A stretch of DNA of 64,000 bases from Papaver somniferum (lineage: Eukaryota > Streptophyta > Magnoliopsida > Ranunculales > Papaveraceae), in NCBI RefSeq assembly GCF_003573695.1, contig NC_039359.1, positions 122,643,849 through 122,707,848 on the forward strand, read 5' to 3'. The notes under the pieces were generated by a model. That model was given only the letters and a program-made list of their open reading frames with translations, did not search any database and was not told where the DNA came from. The position numbers were made by a program, and so were the translations under genes. Shown here in pieces: positions 1 to 12,390 of this stretch (positions are counted from its first letter, which is position 1; the number at the start of each line of letters is the position of its first letter).

Positions 1-444
1 TGCACTTCGAGTGGCATAAGTCCGGATTTTGAGGATAGCCAGACTTTTGTGAAGTTGTTATCGATTCCCATCACCTGGATCTTACGTTTGATCTGATCAT
101 CTGTTTCGATTGTAAACCAAAAAATCAATTATATAGGCTTAATATGTGGGACAAATATTTGTTTTAAAGTCTTCAATTGAGTTGAAACAACTCTTATTTG
201 GTGTGAGATCTTCTAAGGGAATCAATTGCGCGGAGTCCTGCTAGGATTCAAGAGGCGTAAGGAGCGCGATTATACCTGAATCAGTGGGAGACTGAGTTCG
301 GGCTCAACTACATTCCAGACTAAAGTTAATTGGTCGTGGTCTAGTGTTTGTAGTAACTTAATACAGTTTGGTGTTCAATCTGGACAAGGTCCCGGGGGTT
401 TTCTGCATTTGCGTTCCTCGTTAACAAAAAATTTGGTGTCTTTG

Positions 445-1535
445 TGTTAGAGCGTAGCTTGGTTGAACCCACCAAGCGTTGGTATGTAAAGTTTGGTTGT
501 CATATTTTAGTCAATCAAAACAAATTTAAAGAGTCGCTTGATTATTTACTAGAGTCAACTTCGTATAGGTTAGCTTGAAAGTATTAGGATATGAGACATT
601 ACAAGTATTACGTGAAAACTTGGAGAATGTGAAGAAGTAAGGAGCTACAACGACGACATCATCCTTCCACTTGAGGTTAGTAATATTTGACTTGAACTGT
701 TTCATTCCCTAACGTATCTTTCAAGTCGTGCATATTGAAAACATAAATACGAAGCTGTGAGTGATTATACTCTAGTTAGACATAGTATTAAGGAATACAA
801 TACGAAGTATAACGCTTATCTTTTGAATTTCGTATATAAGACATCGACATAATCGTATGAATGCTATTGTGATTATGTATGGGTATGGGTGAAGATTCCG
901 TCCCAGGAAACAATGTTTTACATTCGTTTAAAGGAAGTACAATTCATAAACTTGTTTTATGAATCGAAAGGGAAATCGCTAGGCTTATTGGTATTGTTAT
1001 TCATTGCAAATCTTTTGAATTACCAATATGTGTGTTTAGTATAACTGCTCATAACTTGTTTGTGTATCTTGGTAAAACTATTCACAAGGCCTGACTTTTG
1101 TATCGGTATGACTTTTATTAGTGAAACTGATCTTAAGTAAAACACCTGAGATGGTATGATCGATTTGTTGTAATTGGTATGACAGACTCTAGACATTGGG
1201 GAACCAATCCTAGTAATAGGTGCAACCGATCACAAAAGCGGAATCGATCCTTGTAAGAGGTGCAACAAGTTTTTAGTTATTGGGAACTGATCCTATGAAC
1301 ATGTGCAACACGTTTTTAGTTATTGGGAACCGATCCTATGAACATGTGCACCAAATACAAGTTAGATACCATATATATGTGGGAATCGATCCTAGTAACT
1401 AGTCAACCAAGTTTTGATAACTAGCGTGACTAATTCTGGTACCCACATGGAGGTAGAACCGAAACTTGTTTTGGTAGAACCGTGAAACCCATGTTTGTTG
1501 ATTTGATAGGATAATCAATCACATAGTTCTTTGAT
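445..1535 (+). repeat. Segment of family A2 LTR inside a family A LTR
   Basis: The segment starts with TGTTAGAGCGTAGCTTGGTT and runs parallel to 37560-38640 until about 1535, then family A sequence resumes. Only the first 1.1 kb of the 2.8-kb A2 LTR is present. It was therefore either inserted and then deleted, or joined through the shared TTTGTGTTA at its left edge. Confidence 0.7.
1190..1410 (+). repeat. LTR minisatellite (GAACCGATCCT units)
   Basis: Irregular units containing GGGAACCGATCCTA and GTGCAACA recur every few tens of bases. The same array occurs in the A2 LTRs at 38280-38510 and, in reverse complement, at 43214-43540. Confidence 0.65.
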
Positions 1536-1652
1536 ATATTTCTTGATTGAGTCTCACTTTTAAGTTGGTGCTCTCGGAATTATGTTGGAGTTTAATCCAT
1601 ACAAATTTCCGGACGAAATATTGGGTGTAGTTGTTATACCCCAGCTTTTTCA

Positions 1653-1800
1653 AGAGGAGTGATAAGCTCATGTATTTGTATTTGTAGATGAGACTTCCAG
1701 TTGGATTTCTTCACACAGTTTTTTATATTCCTAGTTACCTGACTAAATTCTTTAAAAATATTCCTCCTAAGCGCATTAAATAATTTGTTGAACACTATTG
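1653..1800. other. Short unassigned spacer
   Basis: No ORF or repeat was recognised between the end of the LTR fragment and the target duplication of element B1. Confidence 0.5.
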
Positions 1801-1805
1801 GTAGG

Positions 1806-3315
1806 TGATTAAAGTTTTTGAGAGTCGTTGTTATAGTAAATAGGATTCGAACTCAAAGATTTGTGAAGATTAAATTTAAAGGTTTAATAAAATTATATAC
1901 AAAAAAAAATATAAACAATGGTGAGAGGTACTGGGACTAAGAATTTCACCAAATTCCATTCATGTGATTCAAATAATAATTTCATGCAATTATAGCTCAA
2001 ATATTAAAAATATGGACTCTTATTCTTTGCCAATATAGATTCTCAAAATATTAGTTATAAATCGTAAGCATGGAACATCAAACATTTAAGCAAGCATGAC
2101 CCATCAAATAAAATGATAACTAATTAATTCGAACCATAAATCAATTAAAAACAAGTGCAAAAGTCATAAAAAGAATTATTAAAATTACCACATGCATGAA
2201 ATAAGGCTCCATCCGTCGTCCCAGTGTTGGGATTTAGCTTCTCAAATTAATCACTTGCTCAAGACACATGTTTGTTGCTCAAAAGTTGATTAAAATGATA
2301 AAAATGAGTAAAACAGTGAATGTACGACCCACAGAAGGCGTCACAAAAAGAACGATAAGAGACAGGTGTTGCTGATGTTGAGACTGCACTGAGACCCTCC
2401 AGTGTGCGTCTAGACACTGTTGATTAACGACTGTCTATGCCAGTTTGTTCTTCGTGTTCTTGGTGTTCTTCATCATCATCAGCAGCAGAAACATAGTTTG
2501 ATTAACTCGTGATTTCTTTCTCCTTAGCTATCCTCTCGACCTCCAACTCTCGACACCCCCTCTAGGACTCCCAGGGAACCTATTTAAACCAAAAACACGC
2601 GTTGAATCTCCTCCATTAATCCCAAATAATCTTCTTTTACTCGGGATATTTTCTTTCATTTTTCAAAGAAATACGGGATTTTCTTTCCTTTAATTCCTCT
2701 TCCGCGCTTCTGTTGATGTGGAACACACTCCAAACAAGTTTCTACAGCATCCCAACTCCATCCAAACACGTACAAACACGCTGAATCCCGTGAACAACTC
2801 TTCCCTGCACGTATTCCCTTTTTTCCAGCTCGTGGATTGCCTAGCCAATTCAAGCCAATTATGGTCGAAACCAAACACCCATACCATCTTTATTATGATA
2901 TATGATATCTTTCCACAAAGTTTCAGCGATTGAATCGCACAAAATCACGTCCAAATGCAATCGAGAAAATCTGCCAGTGAAGAGCAAATATTTTCCCGTC
3001 AAAATATTTTTTTTGAATTTGTGAAGAAGGTCACCCCTTATCCGGTGGTCTCCCCCTTATCCGTTGCTGGAGTCCGAATAACACATGTCCCTTGGGGTGC
3101 CTTTAGTAATTTTTATGGGTTCCTCCGGTGCATTTCTGGGGTGTCTTTAGTACTCTATCCTAGGGTGTAAAACACCACTTTTCGAGCCAATTTCGCCGCA
3201 AGAGCTTATTTTTCCAAAAACATCTACAAAAACATAAAATAACACTATAAGTATTTAATCGAGTCTAACAATACAGAACACTGAGAACAAAATAGACACA
3301 TAAATGCGTCTATCA
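1806..3315 (-). repeat. B1 3' LTR
   Basis: It runs from TGATTAAAGTTTTTGAGAG to GCGTCTATCA on the plus strand; read on the minus strand it begins TGATAGACGC. It matches 7157-8665 with only scattered differences. A TATA-like TTTAAATAGG lies near 2580 on the minus strand. Confidence 0.92.
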
Positions 3316-3330
3316 AATACCCCCAAACTT
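3316..3330 (-). other. B1 polypurine tract
   Basis: The minus strand reads AAGTTTGGGGGTATT directly before the 3' LTR, as expected for the plus-strand priming site of a minus-oriented element. Confidence 0.7.
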
Positions 3331-4366
3331 ATTATTTGCTAGTCCTCGAGCAAAACTAATAAAATATAAATAAAACCGAGTCAATCTCGGGAGGGTTTAC
3401 CATAGGTGTGCCCACAAAACCATTACTCCAGACCCTAGCTATCTATGCAGAACCTTGGAAGGCACTAAAGAATCTCCTTGGTTGGCATACTTATTGACTA
3501 CAGGAGGAAGTACCCTGATGCGAAATTCCAATTGTTGTACCCGAGTTTGCACTCAAGCATACTAAAATTCATATAAAGTGACAGAGCTCTACTCAGATAG
3601 TTTCTGGACATCATAAACCGGAGTCAACCAATAACATGGATAGATTAAGAAGATGGATGTAGAGAAAAATGTGAATGATGTTGACTAAGGTGAACCTATC
3701 CTAATGGACTGAGATACTGGTCTGGACTAATATCAACACACTGGCAAATACAAGGGAACCAGTGGTCGATAATCCTAACTCTAGGTCAACTCAGCTGGCA
3801 TATATAAGGGTACCAGTGGTCGACTTTATTGTATTTATTCCAGTTGGTCTGGTGGTCTGGTCTCAAATTTTTTTTCATCTCAGTCACTCTATTTCACCCT
3901 ATTAATCGTAAAAAGAAAAAAAAAGAAAAGAAGTGATCAGGATTCTTTCGATGTTTCCATCACGAGGATATGGCGAAACTACCATGTTTTCTTTTTCTAA
4001 CACCTGAGCTATGTGCTTTTATGAATAGACTCTTTAGATGTTTCCATCTAATCAGATTGGTTCCTCAAATCCTACAACCAAAATGCTTCCATCCACTTAG
4101 ATTAGTTAGTGCCAACCTTAATAAGCATAAATTTCTAGTCTCTGGAGCTTATTTATTGCAACTAAGAACTTTCTCCCATACCCCCAAACTTAAATCTAAC
4201 ATTGTCCTCAATGTTCTAAAGATGAAATTAAAAGCATGAACAAGGAGAAACTGTTACCAATGAAGCAAAAGAGATAAGGAAAGATATTACCGCGTCGCAT
4301 GAATATTGGGTTACCTCCCAAGAAGTGCTAAGTTTAAAGTCTTCAGCCAGACTAAGCAAGGATTAG
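3331..4366 (-). other. B1 noncoding 3' internal region
   Basis: No supported ORF is present. It contains a roughly 55-bp imperfect direct repeat near 3735-3830 (units with ACCAGTGGTCGA). The part after about 4170 is shared with the B2 copy from about 51135. Confidence 0.5.
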
Positions 4367-6070
4367 TCACCACGTAGAATCATATAGTAGTAGCCGGAAT
4401 AACTGTGGGTCATCTGGATCAAAAAGTGTTACCCACAAGAAGAGGAAACTGCAACAGACCAAGAAGATACCGAACATACCCTTGCTTAAGACAACTACAT
4501 CTAGTTGTGGTTCAGGTTCAGGCTCTATAAAAGGGTCTAAATAAAAGGTTTTCATCGGTTGGATTTCCTCAAAGCTAAGATCCGGTTCAGGTATTAGAGT
4601 CTGGAAAAACTCAACTAAGAACTTAGAAACACATAACAACAACCTGAATAATTGGGGATCCTCTAAGTCAATTAGATTTGACTCACAAAGTTGACCATAA
4701 TGAGAGTAGTGGTCATTCTTAAGCAAATGTGTCGATTCTAATTTCCTAAAGCATTTAGGTTTAGTCTCACAACTTAATATTCGACACATTTGGAATATAA
4801 ACGTTCCCACAGTTGGAAGAAAACTATGTGGTGGGAAAAAAAAGTCAATCTGGGGATCATATCCTGGGCAAACCACATCAACCAGAGGATGGGTTTCTAA
4901 CGACTGAACTTCTTCCTGGACAGCATTAGGTTCGGGAAAACGAGTATGAAGGTAATTTTGTAAAATTGTCGAGGCAGAGATATCAAGTCCTAAGTGAAGG
5001 GACTTTCTGAGAGTTAAAGGTAAGGCACTAGGAAGGTGATAATCACCCCCAAACTTAGAGTTTTCAGTGTCTCTAGATAGAATAGTTACAATCTCCCTAA
5101 TTTCTGGATCATTAGATTCTTGAAAATGGTCAATTGATTCTTCTAATTTATTATCAGGTAGTGCATTTTTACTCATCTCTACGGGTATATCTTCTTCATC
5201 TAATATTATTGTTTCCAAGTCGCTAGACTCTAAAACAACATTTTCGGAATAAACCTGTTCCTCTAAACCACTATCGGCTTCGTAATCAAAAGGAAAAACT
5301 ACATCATCTAAAACGGTGGTATCCCTAATCAAATCCTCGTCCTTTTGAATAGGTGAATAATCATAAAAATTATTTGGATTTGAACTAGAAATAATATAAT
5401 CATTATAAAGCTCAATTGGATTAATAGATTCCTGATCACTATGCCTACATATTTCAGATTCTTCATTACTACTATCCTCATCATCATAATAGTACAAAGA
5501 TGATTGAACCTTATCTAAATAAGTAGTGTCTTTTATTCTAGCCTCGTCCTCTAAATTAGGCAAATAATCACTATTGATATCAAGGGCAGAATTAAAAACC
5601 CTATTTTGGAAATTTAGATTATTTCGAGCAGCATTAGCCAACTGTTCATTTTCTGCCTCTAAACGTGCCTGAATTTCACTGAGCATAACACTTATACGTT
5701 CACCACTCTCCTTTATCATCTCAGAATATTGTGTACACTCTTCTTTTTAACTATTCATTGCAACTAAACGTTTATACGTCCTTTCAATCCGTTGTTGGGT
5801 CTCCTCTAGTGATGGAACAGGTTCAGAAATATCATAATCAGGACTAGTTTCCAAAAACGAGTAACCAGTACTACAGTGTTCCTGATTTTCTTGCTCGTAA
5901 GACCAATTCGCGTGTGGATAGTAATTGGGCTCACCATGGTATGAACCATAACCTTGAAAAGGTTGGCGTTCCCAACTACTATTCCCACCATGGTCATAAA
6001 AATGATGATGTGCATATTCAAATTCAGATCGATACTCATTGTATTGGCTTCTGTCATACCAGTTCGACAT
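4367..6070 (-). pseudogene. B-family ORF: acidic protein with C-terminal membrane segment
   Basis: The reading frame starts at ATG 6070 (MSNWYDRSQY) and runs to 4367, about 566 codons, with one in-frame TAA at 5747-5749. It therefore reads as 107 + 450 residues. The N-terminal part is rich in Tyr, His and Asn. The middle is strongly acidic (DDED, SSDLETI, LDEED). The C-terminal part has a repeated DPQLFRLLL motif on either side of an EPEPEP run and a hydrophobic stretch beginning MFGIFLVCCSFLFLW that looks like a membrane span. A homologous frame lies at 51348-53047 in element B2, where the site of this TAA is open. I do not recognise the family. It is not a canonical Gag or Pol, though an envelope-like or Gag-like role cannot be excluded. 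Confidence 0.65.
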
Positions 6071-7137
6071 TCTTAATTACAAGGGAATTCTATACAATCA
6101 CAAACAAGGATGACTCGACCAAATCAAACCTACTGATTTCTAGCAAACAAAAAGCATGATGGCTCCACTTAGATTGTTTCTAGACCAGCTTCTAATCCTT
6201 CGAAAGGGAATTCGTTACAATTTAAGCAAACCCCTCTGGAATCAATCCGAGTTAAAGTAAGTTGAATCGAGGCGAGGGAAGCTCAGTGGAGCTTTGATAC
6301 CCAAAGCCTCACCGGTATAAGGCGGCGCAGTCATGCATTCAACTTACAGAAACCATCAAGAACTTTGAAGTATGCTTAAAAGAGTAACCAATATTTTTCG
6401 AAAGATTTTCCTACCAAGCTCGTTACCCTATCGGTCTCGTTCTAATCAAATTTTAAGCTTGGGTTCGCGTTAGGTTTCGTTTTCCTAAGGCGGGCAAGAA
6501 GGGTACGGTGATGAAATCCGAACCCTTATCTTATATGGCCAGTTCTTACCCTTTACTAGGAAATTAAAGCAGCCGGTTCAGTCCTCAACATATAATCACC
6601 TTAAGGCATACAGTAAACCCGCTGACAGGAGATTCGCGGGTGTTTAGAAGTTTACCTCCCGTACCAGACGGGCGAAGAACCGTTGTAGTCGACTCGGGTC
6701 ATTGACTCCGGTGTCAGTGTGCGAACCCGAGGGGCCGAGACGATATTGTAATCGTCGTCCTTCCCTGCAAACAGTTTATATTTATTTTTTGTTTTGTTTT
6801 TTATATAACCCTTCTGTAGGGTTTAAAATTAAAATAAATTGTCCAAAGTCCAGTACAATGAAAAGAAATACAAAAAATAATAATAATAATTACAAAAAAA
6901 TAAAAATAAAATGGAAAGTCTCTTAAAGAAATAAGAAAAAATAAATCTCTCTCTTTTTTCTTTATTTTTTTGCTTTGTCTTTTTTCCTTCTCTTTTATCT
7001 TTAAGCTTTGATTCCAAGGTCTTTAGTATCCAACTTCAAACCTGTAATACAAAGACACAACCAAAGAGACGTAAAAAGAACAAATGGAATAATAAAAAAT
7101 AATAAAAAAACCTAAAAATTCTACCTAAGCACAAATT
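6071..7137 (-). other. B1 5' leader between primer site and ORF
   Basis: About 1.07 kb of untranslated leader lies between the primer site and the ORF start. It is very similar to 53048-54110 in B2, including GGCGCAGTCA, a GGGCCGAGACGATATTGTAATC block and an A/T-rich homopolymer stretch (about 6780-7000). Strong similarity in noncoding DNA fits a packaging or structural role, but that is inference. Confidence 0.6.
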
Positions 7138-7153
7138 CCCGTCGGCGGCGCCA
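7138..7153 (-). other. B1 primer binding site (Asp-tRNA-like)
   Basis: On the minus strand TGGCGCCGCCGACGGG lies 3 nt inside the 5' LTR. The first eight bases match the complement of a plant tRNA-Asp 3' end; the rest is imperfect. Confidence 0.75.
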
Positions 7154-7156
7154 AAA

Positions 7157-8665
7157 TGATTTTAGTTTTTGAGAGTCGTTGTTGTAGTAATTAGGATTCG
7201 AACTCAAAGATTTGTAAAGATTAAATTTAAAGGTTTAATAAAATTATATACAAAAAAAAAATATTAACAATGGTGAGAGGTACTGGGACTAAGAATTTCA
7301 CCAAATTCCATTCATGTGATTCAAATAATAATTCCATGCAATTATAGCTCAAATATTAAAAATATGGACTCTTATTCTTTGCCAATATAGATTCTCAAAA
7401 TATTAGTTATAAATCGTAAGCATGGAACATCAAACATTTAAGCAAGCATGACCCATCAAATAAAATGATAAATAATTAATTCGAACCATAAATCAATTAA
7501 AAACAAGTGCAAAAGTCATAAAAAGAATTATTAAAATTACCACATGCGTGAAATAAGGCTCCATCCGTCGTCCCAGTGTTGGGATTTAGCTTCTCATATT
7601 AATCACTTGCTCAAAATACATGTTTGTTGCTCAAAAGTTGATTAAAATGATAAAAATGAGTAAAACAGTGAATGTACGACCCACAGAAGGCGTCACAAAA
7701 AGAACGATAAGAGACAGGTGCTGCTGATGTTGAGACTGCACTGCGACCCTCCAGCGTGCGTCTATACACTGTTGATTAACGAATGTCTACGCCAGTTTGT
7801 TCTTCGTGTTCTTGGTGTTCTTCATCATCAGCAGCAGCAGAAACAGAGATTGATCAACTCGTGATTTCTTTCTCCTTAGATATCCTCTCGACCTCCAACT
7901 CTCGACACCCCCTCTAGGACTCCCAGGGAACCTATTTAAACCAAAAACACGCGTTGAATCTCCTCCATTAATACCAAATAATCTTCTTTTACTCGGGATA
8001 TTTTCTTTCCTTTTTCAAAGAAATACGGGATTTTCTTTCCTTTAATTCCTCTTCCGCGCTTCTGTTGATGTGGAACACACTCCAAACAAGTTTCTACAGC
8101 ATCCCAACTCCATCCAAACACGTACAAACACGCTGAATCCCATGAACAACTCTTTCCTGCACGTATTCCCCTTTTTCCAGCTCGTGGATTGCCTAGCCAA
8201 TTCAAGCCAATTATGGTCGAACCAAACACCCATACCATGTTTATTATGATATATCATATCTTTCCACAAAGTTCCAGCGATTGAATCACACAAAATCACG
8301 TCCAAATGCAATCGAGAAAATCTTCCAGTGAAGAGCAAATATTTTCCCTCCAAAATATTTTTTTGAATTTGTGAAGAAGGTCACCCCTTATCCAGTGGTC
8401 GCCCCCTTATCCGTTGCTGGAGTCCGAATAACACATGTCCCTTGGGGTGCCTTTAGTAATTTTTCTGGGTTCCTCCGGTGCATTTCTGGGGTGTCTTTAG
8501 TACTCTATCCTAGGGTGTAAAACACCACTTTTCGAGCCAATTTCGCCGCAAGAGCTTATTTTTCCAAAAACATCTACAAAAACATAAAATAACACAATAA
8601 GTATTTAATCGAGTCTAACAATACAGAACATTGAGAACAAAATAGACACATAAATGCGTCTATCA
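7157..8665 (-). repeat. B1 5' LTR
   Basis: It is the 5' LTR of the minus-strand element, bounded by TG...CA ends and the GTAGG duplication at 8666-8670. It carries the same TTTAAATAGG TATA-like box (near 7932) as the partner LTR. Confidence 0.92.
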
Positions 8666-8670
8666 GTAGG

Positions 8671-9130
8671 TTCAGGCCGAAATGCTACATAACTCTATAC
8701 ATAACATTATCTTCATCCATATTATACTTTAGACCGTGAATTTTCGATGATGAAGCATTTTCAGTCAAAGTATTTTGTGACTATGATAAAGCAATTATTT
8801 TTTTCAGGTTTTCTTCTTCTTCTGATAGAGTTTAAAAGTTCTAGATTTAAAATGAAATAATAAAAAAATTGGGTTTAAAAGGTGTGATTTTAGAGTTGAA
8901 AATGGTTGAATTTATAGGGAACTAAATAAGAGTTGTTGGATAAACTAGACGTTATTGACTCAATATGAGGGATGGTCATCCCAAGCATAACCAAGCCTCG
9001 AACTTCTCTTGGGTGATCGACCGAAGTTGATTCGACCGATTTCACTTGAGACGTGATGGAAAATGCTCAAATTTGAGCCTTTGCCCATCCTATTTGCCTT
9101 CAGACTTACTATAAAGCTGATAATCTGGTG
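8671..9130. other. Unique-looking spacer beside a gene fragment
   Basis: The stretch is AT-rich and matches no repeat in the window. Its right end (9110-9130, minus strand) continues the small reading frame at 12909-13072 once the family A LTR is removed. The rest holds no ORF I can support. Confidence 0.4.
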
Positions 9131-10586
9131 AGAACTGAAAAAACGGGAGTTTAACAACCTCACCCAGTATTTCGTTTAGGCAATCTGTGTGGACAAACTC
9201 CAATATAATTCCAAGAGAATCAACTAGACAGTCAGACTCAATCAATGAAAATATATCCACGAGTTGTATCTCTGTTTCACAATGTAATCAGCGAATCAAA
9301 CATATAGAAATCAGCGAGCCTGATTATTATGTGAAACAACTTGAACGGTACCAAAGACAAATGTCCAAGTGTCAATAAAATTATATCAACAACCAAAGGT
9401 TGGATTATCTAATTGATTGAACTACGCATAACCTGTGATATTTCAATTATATAAAAAATATAATGCGGAAAAGAAATAACAAAGACACCAGAAATTTTGT
9501 TAACGAGGAAACCGCAAATGCAGAAAAACCCTGGAACCTAGTCCATATTTGAACACCACATTGTATTAAGCCGCTACATACACTAGCCTACTCCAAGTTA
9601 ACTTCGGACTGGAATGTAGTTGAGCCCTAACCAATCTCACACTGATCAAGGTACAGTCGCGTTCCTTACGCCTCTGAATCCCAGCAGGACTCTACGCACT
9701 TGATTCCCTTAGCTGATCTCACCTACAACTAAGAGTTGCTACGACCCAAAGTCGAAGACTTGATAAACCAATTTGTCTCACACAGAAAAGTCAATTGAAT
9801 AGATGAATCTGTCTCCCACAGAAATACCTATGAGTTTAGTTTCGTCTTTTGATAAATCAAGGTGAACAGGAACCAATTGATACACCGTACTTATATTCCC
9901 GAAGAACAACCTAGTAATATCATTCACCTCACAATAATCTTAATCGTATGGTAGCGAAACAAGATATTGTGGAATCACAAACGATGAGACGAAGATGTTT
10001 GCGACTACTTTTTATCTTGCCTATCGGAGATTAAATCTCGAGCAAATCTTAGAGAAGATAATTCTCAACGCGATAGAAAACAGCAAGATCAGAACACGCA
10101 ACTACAGAGAAAATAGTTGGATCTGGCTTCACAATCCCAATGAAGTCTTTGAGTCGTTAATCTATAATTGTTTTAGAAAAACCTAGGTTAAAGGAGAATC
10201 GACTCTAGTCGCAACTAGTATCACATAGGAGGTGTGGGGATTAGGTTTTCCGGTTGCTAGAGTTCTCCTTTATATAGTCTTCAGATCAGGGTTTGCAATC
10301 AATGTTATCTTGGTAACAAAGCATTCAATATTCATTGTTAGATGAAAACTTCATTAGACTCAAGCTAATATCTTTCAACCGTTAGACCGAACTTAGATTG
10401 TTACACACAAATGAAAAGTGACTTCATTTAGATATGGGTAACCGTACCTAGACGTGTACACCTTGTTGTCTCAACAATAGTTAACCGAAGTTAGCCATAT
10501 GAACACTTTCATATCAACATTGTTCGTCTCAATCACAACTAGTTCAAATGAAACTAGTTCTAGAGTTGTTCAATTTTTTATATTCT

Positions 10587-11978
10587 TGATAGACGCATTT
10601 ATGTGTCTATTTTGTTCTCAATATTATGTATTTTAGACTCGATTAAGTACTTATTGTGTTATTTTGTGTTTTTGTAGATGTTTTTAGAGAAATAAGCCTT
10701 TGCGGCGAAATGAGCTCGAAAAGTAGTGTTTTACACCCCAGGATAATGTACCGGAGGCACCTCAGAAATGCACCGGAAGCGTCCCAGAAATGTCCGGAGG
10801 AACCCAGAAAAATTACTATTTCCACCCCAAAATTACTATTTCCACCCCAATTGCTAAAGGGACACCCGTACAGGATTAGGGGGAGGACACTTTTCTTCTC
10901 ATAATTCAAATTTTGGAAAAAGGCGGGAAATTTTGGAAAAAGGCGGGAGGACCCAAAACAGAGCACGTATACTGTAACCCGAGCAAAATTGAAGTTCTTG
11001 TGTGCGTGGGGGAGTTTTGCTGGCGCTGGAAGAGTGTTGAGGCGTGAATAAGTCGAATTGGAGCGTGCTGGACCAGAGAAAACGCGTGAAAAGCTAAAAC
11101 AGGAAAGAAAATATCCGAAAATATTTTCTTTCACTGCCGAGGATTTGTGGAGTTATGGAGGAGATTCGATGCATGCTTCGGGTTTAAATAGAGTCCTTGG
11201 AGGTCAGAGAAAGGTTGTCGAGAGTTTGGGGGCTTGAGGAGAACTGATGAGCAAGAAATCACCATGAACAGCAAGCTTCCTGCTGCTGTTTTATGCTGCT
11301 GATGAAGATGAAGAACACGAAGAACAGACTCTCAGGAACCGTCGTTCTTCAACAGTGACAACGACAGTGGATTGTGGGTCGTAGGTGTGGGTCTTAGAAC
11401 CATAGCGACAACAGCAGTTAGATTTTATCGTTTATTTTGGACGCCTTTTGTGCGTCGCAGATTACAGTTTCACACCATTTTCTCTTCTTCTCTTTATTGT
11501 AAACACCAATTGAGCTTAATAAAATATTTTGAGAGGTATTTCACCATGATGAGCTAAACCCAACATTGGGACAACGGAGGAGGCGATTTTCGTCATTCTG
11601 GTAAATTTAATTTATTCTTTTTATGACTTTTGCATTGATTTAAAATTGAAAAATGATTTTGATTAATTAGTTATCATTTTATTTGATGCGCCATGCTTGC
11701 TTAAATGTTTGATGTCCCATGCTTACGATTTATAACTAATATTCTGAGAATCTATATTGGCAAAATAAGAGTCCTTACATTTTATGTTTTGAGCGATAAT
11801 TGTTAAGGATAAATAAAATGTACCATATGCATGAGAATTGGCCAAGTCCTTAGTCCCAGTAACTCTCTACCAATTTGTCAATATTTTTGTATATAATTTT
11901 TATAAATCTAAAAATCCTTCACCTTCATAAGTCCGAGAGTTTGAACCTCACTATTACAACCCAGAAAATCTTAAATCA
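10587..11978 (+). mobile_element. Solo LTR, family B, nested in family A LTR
   Basis: It begins TGATAGACGCATTTATGTGT and ends TCTTAAATCA. A perfect 5-bp duplication ATTCT flanks it (10582-10586 and 11979-11983). The flanks rejoin to match the uninterrupted family A LTR near 45050. At 1392 bp it is shorter than the B1 LTRs. A TTTAAATAGAG TATA-like box lies near 11185. Confidence 0.93.
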
Positions 11979-12129
11979 ATTCTCATAGAAGTATACAAGA
12001 CACAATTGAAGCAAAATCGACTTTGATTCACTCGAACCAATTCATGAACATTATAGCCACGGTTTGCAAAAGATTGCATTCCTTATTATATAAATGTATT
12101 AGTTCATGAACAAACCGATTTTAGAACAT

Positions 12130-12390
12130 AACCTACTCAAGTATGCGAAAGGGTACGCATACCTAAGTGGTCGGACTAAGTTTGGGTTCGCCAGTATGCG
12201 AACGGGTACGCATACCGTCCAAACTCAGTTAAATCCTGAAACTTTGAGCTTACGCCAGTACGCGTACGGGTATGCATACTAAGTTTTCGAACTTCCATTA
12301 AACCAACCGGTACGCATACGGGTATGCATACTATGTTCCCGGACTTGGAATAACTTGCAACAGTTAGCATACAAGTACGCATATTGTGTT
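12130..12390 (-). repeat. Array of GTATGCATAC-type palindromes in LTR A
   Basis: Four to five units carry near-palindromes such as GTATGCATAC, GTACGCGTAC and GGGTACGCATAC, spaced about 50-70 bp. The corresponding arrays are at 44664-44900 and 58129-58360. Confidence 0.65.

Larger units (their letters stand above)
1..1652 (+). repeat. Family A LTR 3' part, chimeric with family A2 LTR
   Basis: Bases 1-444 and about 1535-1652 match the 3' part of the family A LTR seen intact at 43895-46546, including the CCCGGGGG / TTTCTGCATTTGCG / CTCGTTAACAAA block and the terminal CCAGCTTTTTCA. About 1.09 kb of a second LTR family (A2, compare 37560-38640) sits between them. No primer site follows the end, so this is a 3' or solo LTR remnant cut by the window edge. 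Confidence 0.75.
1801..8670 (-). mobile_element. Complete pol-less LTR retrotransposon B1
   Basis: Two nearly identical LTRs (1806-3315 and 7157-8665) flank a 3.8-kb internal region. The 5-bp target duplication GTAGG is perfect (1801-1805 and 8666-8670). The primer site and ORFs read on the minus strand, so 7157-8665 is the 5' LTR. The internal region has a leader of about 1.1 kb, one long reading frame (4367-6070, one in-frame stop) and a noncoding 3' part. I see no protease, reverse transcriptase, RNase H or integrase. The GGCGCC-type primer site is typical of Ty3/gypsy Tat and Athila relatives. This is best called a non-autonomous gypsy-type element that depends on enzymes made elsewhere. 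The near-identical LTRs suggest recent insertion. Confidence 0.9.

Noticed and set aside
2656..2933. Short ORFs in both strands of the B1 LTR (and the equivalents at 7936-8353)
   Set aside because: They lie wholly within LTR sequence, and the long version in one LTR is broken in the other.
10643..11134. 163-codon minus-strand ORF
   Set aside because: It lies inside the solo B LTR and is not kept in the other B LTRs; a chance frame.
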